From assembly GCA_028824415.1 (NCBI GenBank), contig JAPPDX010000024.1, forward strand, positions 1-43,204: 43,204 nt of DNA. The letters are read 5' to 3'. This DNA is from a bacterium. Lineage in GTDB: Bacteria > Actinomycetota > Acidimicrobiia > Acidimicrobiales > CATQHL01. Of the stretch, positions 1 through 8,155 are shown piece after piece. The notes beneath the pieces are model-generated. The model saw only the letters and a program-made list of their open reading frames with translations, made no database searches and was not told the origin of the DNA. How positions within the stretch are numbered: the first letter of the stretch is position 1; each line of letters opens with the position of its first letter. Both the position numbers and the translations under genes were made by a program.

Positions 1-312
1 TGGATCGTGGCCACGGCGCTGCTCGGCGGCACGTTCATCGCCGGGCAGGTCTACGAGTTCACGGTCTTCTACAACCTGGGCCTCGGTTACACCACCAACA
101 TTTTCGGGTCGGCGTTCTACACCCTCACCGGGTTCCACGGCGCCCACGTCACGATCGGAATCGTGATGCTGATGTCCGCGCTGGTGGCCAGCCTGCGCGG
201 CCGCCTGAGCCCCCGGAACGCCGAGACCGTCGAGCTCATCGGCCTGTACTGGCACTTCGTCGACATCGTGTGGATCCTCATCTTCACGATCATCTACCTG
301 TTCCCGCAGTAG
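1..312 (+). CDS. ctaE: Cytochrome c oxidase subunit III, 3' part (cut by window start)
   Basis: The open frame enters from the left edge and codes for about 103 residues ending in YLFPQ. The visible part has the last transmembrane helices of haem-copper oxidase subunit III. Typical family signatures are GFHGAHVTIG and the final helix with YWHFVDIVWI. Subunit III is an integral membrane subunit that supports the proton-pumping core. The next two genes are also oxidase genes on the same strand, so this is the tail of a cta operon. The true start lies outside the window. The identity is secure; only the length is unknown. Confidence 0.93.
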   Translation, partial: WIVATALLGGTFIAGQVYEFTVFYNLGLGYTTNIFGSAFYTLTGFHGAHVTIGIVMLMSALVASLRGRLSPRNAETVELIGLYWHFVDIVWILIFTIIYLFPQ

Positions 313-326
313 AGAGGCGCCACTTC

Positions 327-698
327 ATGACGCAGACAGAGTCGGCGCAGCCGGAGGTTCCCACCGAGGCCACGCCGCACGCAGCCGCCGGCGATGACCA
401 CGGCGAGCACCACGAACATCCCTCGGACCGCGAGTACGTCAAGATCGCCCTGATCCTGGGCGCGCTCACCGCGCTCGAGGTCTTCACCTACTTCGAGTCG
501 GTGCACAATCTCGGCGACGCCGCGTTGTACGTGATCCTGATCGTGTTGATGGTCCTGAAGTTCATCTACGTGGTGGCCTGGTTCATGCACCTGAAGTTCG
601 ATTCTGTGCTGTTCAAGCGCATATTCGTGGCGGGTGTCGTGCTGGCGCTCGGGGTCTATATGGTCATGCTGACCGCCTTCCGAATCTGGGGAGTCTGA
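327..698 (+). CDS. ctaF: Cytochrome c oxidase subunit IV-like small membrane protein
   Basis: The product is 123 residues from ATG 327, which has an AGAGAGG ribosome-binding site at 311-317. A longer frame opens at 270 but overlaps the upstream gene and lacks such a site. The N-terminus is polar and His/Glu-rich (EHHEHPSDREY). Three hydrophobic helices follow, with the FMHLKFDS sequence typical of the prokaryotic COX4/CyoD-like family. These small subunits belong to the membrane part of aa3/caa3 oxidases. The gene starts 14 bp after subunit III and precedes ctaG, which supports the assignment. Confidence 0.88.
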   Translation: MTQTESAQPEVPTEATPHAAAGDDHGEHHEHPSDREYVKIALILGALTALEVFTYFESVHNLGDAALYVILIVLMVLKFIYVVAWFMHLKFDSVLFKRIFVAGVVLALGVYMVMLTAFRIWGV

Positions 699-719
699 TC
701 CCGCCTCCGGGGGTGGGCG

Positions 720-1652
720 ATGCGGGAACTCATCGATTACGACCTGTGGGGCTGGACGCCGCACCCTGAGGTCTGGGTGATCGTCCTGGTGGCGCTGGCC
801 GTCGGGGGTTACGTGGCGCGGGTGCTGGCCCCGGCAGCCGGCGAGGTCATCGAGCGCCGCCGCAAGTGGTGCTACCTGGCGGCGGTGGGCCTGCTCTGGC
901 TCGCCAGCGGCTGGCCCATGCACGACATCTCCGAGGAGTACCTGTACTCGGTGCACATGGTGCAGCATCTGCTGATCACCCTGGTGGTGCCGCCCCTGCT
1001 GCTCCTGGCGGTGCCCGAATGGATCGCCCGGCGCGTCGTTGATCCCTCCCGACCCCTGGCGCGGCGCTTGCTGCGCCCGATCACCGTGGGTGTCACGTTC
1101 AACCTGGTCGTGGCGATCACGCACATCCCCTGGGTGGTGAACACCAGCGCCGACAACGGTGTCTTCCACTACACGGCACACTTGGTCCTGTTCGTGACGG
1201 CGATAGCCATGTGGCTGCCGGTGTGCGGGCCGTTCGAGGAACTGCGCCTGCAGCCGCTGCCGAAGATGTTCTACCTGTTCGCCATGTCGGTGCTGCCGAC
1301 CGTGCCGGCGGGGTTCCTGACCTTTGCCCAGACCCCCATCTACGAGGCCTACGACACACCGCTGCGCCTGTGGGGGGTGACAGTGGCCAACGACCAGCAG
1401 ATGGCGGGGCTAATCATGAAGATCGCGGGCGGCCTGTACCTGTGGACGATCATCGCAGGCGTCTTCTTCCGCTGGTCGGCCCGCCAGCGCGCAGCCCACG
1501 GCGCCGGGATCGCCCCCGCCCCGGACTCCGGCGAGGGCGAGATTCCGCAGCCGGTTCCGGCCACCGCCGACGTGCTCACCTACACGCAGGTGGTGGAGGC
1601 GTTCGAGCAGGCGGGCGAGCCACCGGCCGAGCATCGGGAGCAGCGGGAATGA
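720..1652 (+). CDS. ctaG: Cytochrome c oxidase assembly factor, CtaG (caa3) family
   Basis: The 310-residue polytopic membrane protein starts at ATG 720. It carries family signatures SGWPMHDISEEYLYSVHMVQHLL and a run of about seven to eight hydrophobic helices. The conserved His residues in the HMVQH region and in the THIPWVVN and HYTAHL regions fit a role in copper or haem-copper centre assembly. The last 60 residues are a hydrophilic tail. It lies 22 bp after the subunit IV gene and closes the oxidase operon. A ribosome-binding site is only weakly visible in the GGGGGTGGG stretch just before the start. Confidence 0.88.
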   Translation: MRELIDYDLWGWTPHPEVWVIVLVALAVGGYVARVLAPAAGEVIERRRKWCYLAAVGLLWLASGWPMHDISEEYLYSVHMVQHLLITLVVPPLLLLAVPEWIARRVVDPSRPLARRLLRPITVGVTFNLVVAITHIPWVVNTSADNGVFHYTAHLVLFVTAIAMWLPVCGPFEELRLQPLPKMFYLFAMSVLPTVPAGFLTFAQTPIYEAYDTPLRLWGVTVANDQQMAGLIMKIAGGLYLWTIIAGVFFRWSARQRAAHGAGIAPAPDSGEGEIPQPVPATADVLTYTQVVEAFEQAGEPPAEHREQRE

Positions 1653-1705
1653 AGTCGCGGCTCGGCGGGCGACGCGCCACCTGCGATCGACACACCGAAA
1701 TTTAG

Positions 1706-1783
1706 CCCGGCGACATCAACAGCGCCGTCAAGCGGATGCACGCCGGCGCCGACGCGCGCGGCGTCGTGCTCTTCAAGTGGTGA
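1706..1783 (+). pseudogene. C-terminal remnant of a zinc-type (MDR) alcohol dehydrogenase
   Basis: Twenty-five sense codons directly after an in-frame TAG read PGDINSAVKRMHAGADARGV followed by VLFKW and a stop. This matches the usual C-terminal end of medium-chain zinc alcohol dehydrogenases (DINxAxxxMHAGxxxRGVVxF). Nothing upstream in the 1653-1705 stretch resembles the rest of such an enzyme. The fragment therefore looks like the eroded end of a deleted gene between the oxidase operon and the catabolic island. It is short, so chance similarity is possible, but the motif order is convincing. Confidence 0.55.
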
Positions 1784-1833
1784 GTACCGTGGCGGGCACA
1801 CCAGGTCCCGAGGCTCCGAGAGAAGGACCCACG

Positions 1834-2661
1834 ATGGAATCCTCGATCGATCTCACGCCCTACCGGCCATACCAACACGATGCAGCGCTATTCGACGAAC
1901 CCAGAGAGGGGATCCTCCGTCTCACGCTGACCAGGCCGGAGAAGTGGAATCCGCTTCCGCAGGAGATGCACGACACCCTGCCGGAGTTGTTCAGCACTAT
2001 CGCTGCCGACAGGACAATCGATGCGTTCGTCCTGCGTGGGTCCGGCGGTGTCTTCAGCAGCGGGGGCGATGTCAAGGGGGGCATGCAGAACCGCCACGCC
2101 GGCGAGGTCGTGGAGATGCACCGGATAGCCGTGCGCATCATGACTCGGCTGCTGGAGATCCCCCAGCTCACGCTCTGCATCGTCAACGGCCCGGCGATCG
2201 GTTTCTCGGCGAATCTGGCGCTGCACTTCGACTTCCTGGTGGCGTCGGAGAACGCCTATTTCCAGGAGACCCACGCGGCGTTCGGCACCGTCCCCGGGGA
2301 CGGGTCGATGAGCATCTGGCCTCTGCTTCTCGGACCTGCACGAGCTCGCGAGTATCTGCTGGGGGGTGCACGGCTCGATGCCGCCGAGGCACTTCGACTC
2401 GGCTTCGTCAACAGGGTGGCCCCACTGGACGAAGTGGATGCGGTCGGAATGGAACTGCTGGAGGGGGTGATGGCGATGGCTCCACTGGCGGTCCGGCTGG
2501 GCAAGATGGTGATCAACACGCCGCTGCGGGCGGCCGCCGAGCAGTCGCTGAATCTGTCCATGGCTGCTGAGATGGCGACGATGCTCAGTGAGGACTTCAA
2601 GAACTCCGTCGACACGTTCGCCAAGACGGGTCGCTGGGGCCAGGACTGGAAGGGACGCTAG
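1834..2661 (+). CDS. Enoyl-CoA hydratase/isomerase (crotonase) family protein, variant active site
   Basis: The 275-residue crotonase-fold protein starts at ATG 1834, preceded by GAGAGAAGGA at 1817-1826; an upstream GTG at 1777 is in frame but has no such site. The oxyanion-hole segments are visible as VFSSGGDVKG (about residue 72) and NGPAIGFSANLAL (about residue 118). The two catalytic glutamates of classic enoyl-CoA hydratase appear to be missing: the first site aligns with Asn and the second with His or Thr, while an Asp stands in VPGDGS. It may therefore catalyse another CoA-ester reaction (hydrolysis, isomerisation, decarboxylation). It opens the catabolic island and has a related partner at 16624. 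Confidence 0.88.
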   Translation: MESSIDLTPYRPYQHDAALFDEPREGILRLTLTRPEKWNPLPQEMHDTLPELFSTIAADRTIDAFVLRGSGGVFSSGGDVKGGMQNRHAGEVVEMHRIAVRIMTRLLEIPQLTLCIVNGPAIGFSANLALHFDFLVASENAYFQETHAAFGTVPGDGSMSIWPLLLGPARAREYLLGGARLDAAEALRLGFVNRVAPLDEVDAVGMELLEGVMAMAPLAVRLGKMVINTPLRAAAEQSLNLSMAAEMATMLSEDFKNSVDTFAKTGRWGQDWKGR

Positions 2662-2768
2662 GGCGGTGTGGTGTCCACGGGGCACCGGCCGTTTGATTGA
2701 CCGCGTCGAGTTGGAGGGATACGCTCCGCCCGCATTGTCTGCCGGTCCGGACAGGGGGCGCTGGCTAA

Positions 2769-3779
2769 GTGAAGTTCGGGCTGCTGTTCCGTCCGCAGGA
2801 TCCGCCCGCCGGCGAGAACATCGTGCAGCGCTGGGAAGAGATCCTGGCGGCCGCCGAGATCGCCGAGGAAGTCGGCTTCGACGGTGTCTTCGTGCCCGAG
2901 CACCACGGCTGGGTGGATGGCTACCTGCCTCAGCCGCTGGTGGCGCTGGCCGCGCTGGCAGCCCGAACCCGCCGGGTCCACGTGGGTGCGACCGTCATGT
3001 GGCTTCCGATCCGTCATCCGATGCACGTCGCCGAGGAAGCGGCCGTGGTCGACGTCATCGCCAACGGGAGGCTCCGGCTCGGCGTCGGCATGGGCAGCAT
3101 CGCCGACGAGTACGGGCTGTTCGGCCTCGATGCGCAGCATCGGGTCTCGAAGTTCGTCGAGGCGGTGGATCTGATCGAGCGGGCGTGGCGCGGCGAGGAA
3201 CTCGACCACCACGGCCACTACCGCGCCTCGGGTCGGATATCCCCGCTTCCGGTGGACGCGAAGATGTGGCTCGGAGCGATGTTCGAGCCCGGTATCCGCA
3301 GAGCCGCACGGCTGGGGTATCCCTGGATGACCGAACCGCTCCGGGACATCGGGATGGTCGCCGAGATGGTGGAGTGGTACCGCTCCGAGCGTCACAACTC
3401 CGCCAACCCCGACAACATGGGGATCGTCCTGCTGCGGGACGGCTGGATCGGCGAGACCCGAGCGGACGTCGAGCGGGTGTGGTGGCCACACGCGCAGGCG
3501 GAGCGATGGGCGTACTTCAGTGCCGTCCCGAGCCTCAGCCGGATGGGCGAGAGCTTCGATGATCCCTCCACGTTCACCTTCGACAGCCACCGCCCCAACA
3601 GGCTCATAGCGGGTAGTCCGGAGGACTGCCGCGAGGCCGTCGAGCAGTGTGTGGCGGAGATCGCGCCCGACTACTTGATCATCTCAATGCGTCTCGCGGC
3701 AGGGCCTACTTTTGACCGCGAAGCCGAAGCTCTGAAACTCTTCGGCGCCGAGGTGATTGCACCGTTCCGAGAAAGGTAG
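2769..3779 (+). CDS. Luciferase-like (bacterial LLM) flavin-dependent monooxygenase
   Basis: The 336-residue protein starts at GTG 2769 with MKFGLLFRPQ. It shows the TIM-barrel pattern of F420/FMN-dependent luciferase-like enzymes: GFDGVFVPEHHG, then PIRHPMHVAEEAAVVDVIANGRLRLGVGMG split over two strands, and the late AGSPEDCREAVE segment. Members oxidise varied substrates using reduced FMN or F420. The cofactor and substrate cannot be told from sequence. It sits just upstream of a transporter lipoprotein and is the first of three LLM genes in the island, with the others at 9768 and 10872. It probably makes an early oxidation step. Confidence 0.88.
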   Translation: MKFGLLFRPQDPPAGENIVQRWEEILAAAEIAEEVGFDGVFVPEHHGWVDGYLPQPLVALAALAARTRRVHVGATVMWLPIRHPMHVAEEAAVVDVIANGRLRLGVGMGSIADEYGLFGLDAQHRVSKFVEAVDLIERAWRGEELDHHGHYRASGRISPLPVDAKMWLGAMFEPGIRRAARLGYPWMTEPLRDIGMVAEMVEWYRSERHNSANPDNMGIVLLRDGWIGETRADVERVWWPHAQAERWAYFSAVPSLSRMGESFDDPSTFTFDSHRPNRLIAGSPEDCREAVEQCVAEIAPDYLIISMRLAAGPTFDREAEALKLFGAEVIAPFRER

Positions 3780-3879
3780 GTCTGCAGCAGGCTCTGGCCG
3801 GTGCAGGTGGTTGTCCGGCCGCCCGAGCACCGGCGAAAGGCACTGGCCTCAAGTCAAGTCGTCAATAGGGGAGGAACCC

Positions 3880-5328
3880 ATGAAACCAACAACCCGACAG
3901 TCACAACGACACAGCCGGCGGTACGGCCGGTTGCTGGTGGCCGCTGTCGCTGCGCTCGTGCTCGTCGCGGCCGCGTGCGGCGGCGACGACGAAGCTGCCG
4001 CTCCGGCACCGCCGGAGGCTCCGGCTCCGGCTCCGGCTCCCGAGCCTGCACCGCCCGAACCGGCTCCTGCGCCTGAACCGGCTCCTTCCGCCGAGCCTGC
4101 GCCGCCCGAGCCCGCTCCTGCGCCTGAACCGGCTCCCGAGCCGCCCCCGCCGCCTGAGCCCGCTCCGGCCGAGGTTCACACGCTGAAGATCGGCGTCATC
4201 GAGAGCCTGACCGGCGGCTGCTCTCCTGTGGACACGCCGGCCCTCGCGGGCATTCAGATCGCCGCCGAGCAACTCAACGCCGCGGGAATCGAAGTCGGCG
4301 GCCACCAGTACCAGATCGAGTTGATCGTCGAGGACGGCGAGACCAGCAACGACGCCGCCGTGGTGGCCCTGAACAAGCTCATCGGCGACGACGGTGTCAA
4401 CATCGTCCTCGGCCCCGGCTGCGGCGCATATGCAGCCCCCGGGCTCGGCGCCATCGCGACGCGCAACAAGGTCATTCTGCTGAACTCGTCGCCGGCCCCC
4501 GAACTCGAGGGATTCGGCCAGCAGGGTGACTTCATCGCCTCCGGTGCCGCCCAGTTCCTGTGGAAGGGCGAACCGCAGTCCATCAAGGCGGCGGCCGGTC
4601 AGGCGGCGTTGCCGTTCGCGTTCTTCGATCGCGAGGACATCAACCGGGTCTTCGTCATGATCCAGAACGACGACGGCGGGAACTTCTACGGCAACTCCTT
4701 CGCGGGCTATATGGACTCCCTCGGCATCGAGACGCAGACCGAGTTCTACGACCCGACCACGCTGGACTACACCGGCCTTCTCTCGCGAGTCAAAGCGTTC
4801 GAACCCGACCTGCTCGTGTACGGCTACCTGATCGATCCGGCCCTGACCATCCTGAAGCAGGCCCTCGAGGTCGACGCCGCGCCGCGCTACTACGGCTACG
4901 GCGCCCGCATCGACGACGGAATCGAGCGGGCTGTCGGCGGACCGGTGCAGGTGCCCTGGATGGTGCTGGAGTACCCACGGTCGCTGCTGTACCCGAACGA
5001 TCCCGACCTCGCTGCTCTTGTGCCTCTGGCAGAGGAGAAACTCGGTCGTGCACCGCTGGTGGCCGGCGATTCGTACGTGCTCTACCACTACCACTACCTC
5101 CCGATCCTCGTGCAGGCCATGCAGGCTGCCGGGAGTACCGATGACACCGAGGCCATCGCCAAGGCCCTTGAGGAAGGGACCTTCGATGTCGGCGGCGTCG
5201 GTGTTGCCGGACCGCTGCGGTTCGAGGAGCACGCGCTCAACTTCCCGGCCGACGGCTGCATCGTCAACTCTGACGGAAGCGTCGAGTGCCGTACCTTCGC
5301 GCAGCCACCCGAGGGCTGGGGCCAGTAG
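3880..5328 (+). CDS. ABC importer substrate-binding lipoprotein, type I periplasmic-binding (LivJ/LivK-like) fold
   Basis: The 482-residue product starts at ATG 3880 behind GGGGAGGA (3868-3875). It has an arginine-rich N-region, a hydrophobic helix and a lipobox ending at Cys33 (LVAAAC). A Pro/Ala/Glu linker of about 60 residues follows, then a type I periplasmic binding domain that begins HTLKIGVIESLTGG. Such proteins capture amino acids, amides, aromatic acids or other small organics for HAAT-type importers. The matching ATPases and permease lie 7-10 kb downstream (12026-15491) on the same strand. The separation is unusual but both are in the same island. The ligand is unknown. Confidence 0.9.
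   Translation: MKPTTRQSQRHSRRYGRLLVAAVAALVLVAAACGGDDEAAAPAPPEAPAPAPAPEPAPPEPAPAPEPAPSAEPAPPEPAPAPEPAPEPPPPPEPAPAEVHTLKIGVIESLTGGCSPVDTPALAGIQIAAEQLNAAGIEVGGHQYQIELIVEDGETSNDAAVVALNKLIGDDGVNIVLGPGCGAYAAPGLGAIATRNKVILLNSSPAPELEGFGQQGDFIASGAAQFLWKGEPQSIKAAAGQAALPFAFFDREDINRVFVMIQNDDGGNFYGNSFAGYMDSLGIETQTEFYDPTTLDYTGLLSRVKAFEPDLLVYGYLIDPALTILKQALEVDAAPRYYGYGARIDDGIERAVGGPVQVPWMVLEYPRSLLYPNDPDLAALVPLAEEKLGRAPLVAGDSYVLYHYHYLPILVQAMQAAGSTDDTEAIAKALEEGTFDVGGVGVAGPLRFEEHALNFPADGCIVNSDGSVECRTFAQPPEGWGQ
4042..4140 (+). repeat. 51-bp tandem repeat coding the Pro-Ala-Glu linker
   Basis: Two near-identical 51-bp units start at 4042 and 4093. Each codes for a 17-residue EPAPPEPAPAPEPAP-type stretch in the lipoprotein linker. 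Shorter Pro-Ala repeats flank them. The linker probably spans the cell wall; its length may vary between strains. Confidence 0.75.
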
Positions 5329-5361
5329 CGGACTTGACGCCTGACGAGGCACGACGAGGCT

Positions 5362-5847
5362 GTGCGCACGGATAGTCGGGTGGGCCCCGGGTTGGATCAA
5401 CCCGGGGCCCATTCGACGGGCGAGGGGTCGCGGCCGATCGGGATACGCGAGGTCGTCGAAGCCATCGACGAGGTGCCCGATCCCTGCAGCCAGTCGATGG
5501 GTCGTCCCATCGGTCTGGCCGAGATGGCGATCCTGCGCAAGGTCGAGGTCTCGCACGAGTCCATCTCCGTGGGTCTCTGCCTGACCGAGCCCACCTGCCT
5601 CTACGCATTCCAGATCGCCGAGAGCGTCCAGGATCGGCTCCGGTCGGTCTTCGGCGAAGACGTCGAGTTGCGCGTGGAGTTTCTGCCCGAGGCCGACGGG
5701 ATGTGGTGGACGGAGGACTACGTCTCGCCGGCGGCGCGGGTGCGCCTGGCCGAGGCCCGCCGCCTGGACCGCCGGTCCCTTTCCCGGATCCGCTCGAATC
5801 AGGGACCCTCGACCGAACCGGACGGCCCGGACGGCCCGTCCACCTGA
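5362..5847 (+). CDS. MIP18/PaaD-like (DUF59) metal-sulfur cluster assembly protein
   Basis: The product is up to 161 residues. The region REVVEAIDEVPDPCSQSMGR, followed by VGLCLTEPTC and FQIAESVQDRL, fits the DUF59/MIP18 fold with its conserved Cys after a Thr/Pro pair. Relatives (PaaD, SufT) help mature Fe-S clusters, including those of oxygenases. Two Rieske oxygenases in the same island are plausible clients. The start is uncertain: GTG 5362 and GTG 5380 are both in frame, and both lie before or at the perfect hairpin 5382-5410. No ATG precedes the conserved domain. The C-terminal 25 residues are low-complexity. Confidence 0.72.
   Translation: MRTDSRVGPGLDQPGAHSTGEGSRPIGIREVVEAIDEVPDPCSQSMGRPIGLAEMAILRKVEVSHESISVGLCLTEPTCLYAFQIAESVQDRLRSVFGEDVELRVEFLPEADGMWWTEDYVSPAARVRLAEARRLDRRSLSRIRSNQGPSTEPDGPDGPST
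5382..5410. terminator. Perfect 12-bp hairpin after the lipoprotein gene
   Basis: GGGCCCCGGGTT at 5382-5393 and AACCCGGGGCCC at 5399-5410 form a perfect 12-bp stem with a 5-nt loop, 54 bp after the lipoprotein stop. No T-tract follows. GC-rich hairpins without T-tracts are common candidate terminators in actinobacteria. It could also partly terminate transcription so that the lipoprotein is made in excess. It overlaps the possible 5' end of the next gene. Confidence 0.6.
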
Positions 5848-5882
5848 GAACCGCCCCGAACCGCCACAACACAGGAGCCCCC

Positions 5883-6953
5883 ATGGCCAACGACGGATAC
5901 GGCACTCACGAGGACTTCGTGATCGATGCCGTGCTGCATGCCTACAACTTCGCGGACGAGAACTTCAAGAACGAGCTCGCCCAGTCGTTCGCGGGACTGA
6001 GCTACGGGCTCATCCTGACGACCGGGGACGAGGGACTCATCTCACCGGAGAAGCACCGGCGCAACTGGTCCAACGACGAGCTGGCGGAGATCACCTTCAT
6101 CGAGAGCGACGTGGACATGGCGGTTCATCACGGGGTGCCCCTCGACGATTACTTCCACGACGGCCTGTGCTCCAACGAGAAGGCCAGGGACATGCACCGG
6201 CGCTGGCCCAACCGGGTGCACTGGTACGTCGGGATCAACCCCCTCGAGGGGCGGGCAGCGGTCGAGAAGGCCGAAGAGGCGGTCACCGAGCACGGTGCCA
6301 TCGGGTTGAAGTTCTACCCGGAGCGCTACACCGCCGGGCGCGGTGCCGAGCCCGTCCGCTTCGACGACTCCTACATGGCGCCGCTGCTCGAGAAGGCCAT
6401 CGAGTTGGGTGTGCCCGTCGCCGTCCACAAGTTCGTGCCGGCAGGCCACGGCGTGACGGATCACTACCGGATCGGTGACGTGGAGGTGGCCGCGGCCCGC
6501 TACCCCGAGTTGCAGTTCGAGGTGGTGCATTCGGGCATGGCTTTCCTGGAAGAGACGAACTACATGCTCATCCGCTATCCCAACGTCTGGGCCAACCTGG
6601 AGGTCACCAGCGCCCTGGCGGTGAAGTTCAAGAGGCGATTCGCCGAGGCGATGGGTGCGCTCATGTCCAGCGGCGCCTTCGACCGGATCATCTTCGCCAC
6701 CGGGTGCGTCTTGATTCACCCGCAACCGGCCATCGACGCCCTCCGGGAGTTTCGCATGCCGGCCGATCTGATGGAGGGTTACGGATTCCCCGACACCACG
6801 CCGGAGATGATCTCCGGATTCCTCGGCGGGAATTTCGCCCGCCTCCACGGCATCGACATCGAGGCCGCCCGCGCCGCCACCGCAGATGACGAATTCTCGC
6901 GGCGGCGCAGCGAGCTGGGCGAGCGCCCGGCGCGCTGGGGATCGGTCGTCTGA
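5883..6953 (+). CDS. Amidohydrolase-2 family metal-dependent hydrolase or decarboxylase
   Basis: The 356-residue protein starts at ATG 5883 with ACAGGAG at 5871-5877. It fits the ACMSD-like amidohydrolase-2 TIM barrel: VHWYVGINPLEG, GAIGLKFYPERY, the VAVHKF strand, FEVVHSGMAF and the C-terminal GGNFARLHGID. Members hydrolyse or decarboxylate ring-cleavage products. The canonical HxH near the N-terminus is not clear (DAVLHAYNF carries one His). The usual GSDxPH near the end reads ATGCVLIHPQP, so metal binding may differ. It lies in the island upstream of CoA enzymes and would suit a ring-fission or decarboxylation step. The substrate is unknown. Confidence 0.82.
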   Translation: MANDGYGTHEDFVIDAVLHAYNFADENFKNELAQSFAGLSYGLILTTGDEGLISPEKHRRNWSNDELAEITFIESDVDMAVHHGVPLDDYFHDGLCSNEKARDMHRRWPNRVHWYVGINPLEGRAAVEKAEEAVTEHGAIGLKFYPERYTAGRGAEPVRFDDSYMAPLLEKAIELGVPVAVHKFVPAGHGVTDHYRIGDVEVAAARYPELQFEVVHSGMAFLEETNYMLIRYPNVWANLEVTSALAVKFKRRFAEAMGALMSSGAFDRIIFATGCVLIHPQPAIDALREFRMPADLMEGYGFPDTTPEMISGFLGGNFARLHGIDIEAARAATADDEFSRRRSELGERPARWGSVV

Positions 6954-6988
6954 GGGCCGCCGGTTCGAGGCACCGAGAGCAGCGGCGA

Positions 6989-8149
6989 ATGAGCGATCTT
7001 CTGGCCACCCCCGAGGAGCAGGAACTCCGGGACTTCGTGCGCGGATTCGCCGACGACAAGATCGATCCGGCATACCTCCGGCAGGTTGACGACGAGAAGC
7101 GGTTCCCCCTCGAACTCTGGATGGCGCTCGGCGAGGCCGGACTGCACGGCATCGCAATCCCCGAGGAGTACGGAGGCTCCGGGGGCGGGGTGATGGCCCA
7201 GGCCATCGTCGTGGAGGAGTTGGCGCGACTGATGGGCGGCATGACCACCGTCTGGCACATCAACACCTCGGCGATCATCACTCTCAGCGAACACGGCACG
7301 CCGGAGCAGAAGGCCGACCGGCTGGCGCGGATGGCCAGCGGCGAGTACCGCATCGGGATCTCCATCACCGAGCCGGGCGGGGGCACCGACGTGTTGGGCG
7401 CGCTGGAGACGACCGGCACGAAGGTGGACGGCGGCTGGCTCATCAACGGCTCGAAGATGTACACGACGATGGCGGACGATTGCCACGAGGTCATGGTGCT
7501 GGCCCGAACAGGGGAGCCGAAGCCACGTCGCAGCGCCGGCCTGACGTACTTCCTGGTCGACCCGCACTCCCCCGGTGTCACACGCAACCGCCTCGGCACC
7601 CTCGGCCAGCAGGCCATCGGCACGTTCCAGGTGTTCTACGACGACGTCTTCGTTCCGGACTCGGGGGTGATCGGCGAGCCCGATGAGGGTTGGACGCCGC
7701 TCACGACCTGCATCAACCAGGAGCGGATCATCATCGCTGCCTGCTGCACCGGCACGATCCAGGGAGTGCTCGACCAGGTGGTTCCGTACGCCAAGGATCG
7801 TGTGGTGTTCGGCAACGCCATCGGCAAGTACCAGGCCGTCCAGCACCACATCGCCAACATGGAGATCTCGCGCCAGGCGGCACACCTGTTGACGATCAAC
7901 GCCGCCCGGATGTGTGAGGCCGGGCTGCCGTACACCACCGAGGCCAACATCGCCAAGTGCTTCGCCTCCGAGGCGTGCTCGGTCGCCTGCGATCTGGGCA
8001 TTCAGATCATGGGGGGCGCCGGCTATCTGAAGGACATGCACGTCGAGCGGATGTGGCGCGACACACGGATCATGCGGATCGGCCCCCTCGCCAACGAGGT
8101 CATCAGGAACTACGTGGCCGAGAGTCTCGGGCTGCCGAGATCGTTCTGA
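6989..8149 (+). CDS. Acyl-CoA dehydrogenase family protein
   Basis: The 386-residue flavoprotein starts at ATG 6989. The mid-domain signature GISITEPGGGTDVLGALETT and the C-terminal IQIMGGAGYLKDMHVERMWRD helix region are typical of FAD acyl-CoA dehydrogenases, which form 2-enoyl-CoA thioesters. The last segment reads RIGPLANEVIRNYVAESLGL. Where medium-chain enzymes have their catalytic Glu (IYEGT) the sequence has Pro, so the catalytic base must lie elsewhere or the reaction differs. The gene ends 6 bp before the acyl-CoA synthetase, which implies one transcript. The electron acceptor is presumably ETF, encoded elsewhere. Confidence 0.9.
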   Translation: MSDLLATPEEQELRDFVRGFADDKIDPAYLRQVDDEKRFPLELWMALGEAGLHGIAIPEEYGGSGGGVMAQAIVVEELARLMGGMTTVWHINTSAIITLSEHGTPEQKADRLARMASGEYRIGISITEPGGGTDVLGALETTGTKVDGGWLINGSKMYTTMADDCHEVMVLARTGEPKPRRSAGLTYFLVDPHSPGVTRNRLGTLGQQAIGTFQVFYDDVFVPDSGVIGEPDEGWTPLTTCINQERIIIAACCTGTIQGVLDQVVPYAKDRVVFGNAIGKYQAVQHHIANMEISRQAAHLLTINAARMCEAGLPYTTEANIAKCFASEACSVACDLGIQIMGGAGYLKDMHVERMWRDTRIMRIGPLANEVIRNYVAESLGLPRSF

Positions 8150-8155
8150 GGCGAG

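Noticed and set aside
3901-5556. 551-codon minus-strand open frame opposite the binding lipoprotein
   Set aside because: It mirrors the lipoprotein codons, including the repeat linker as Arg/Ser runs, and has no family motif.
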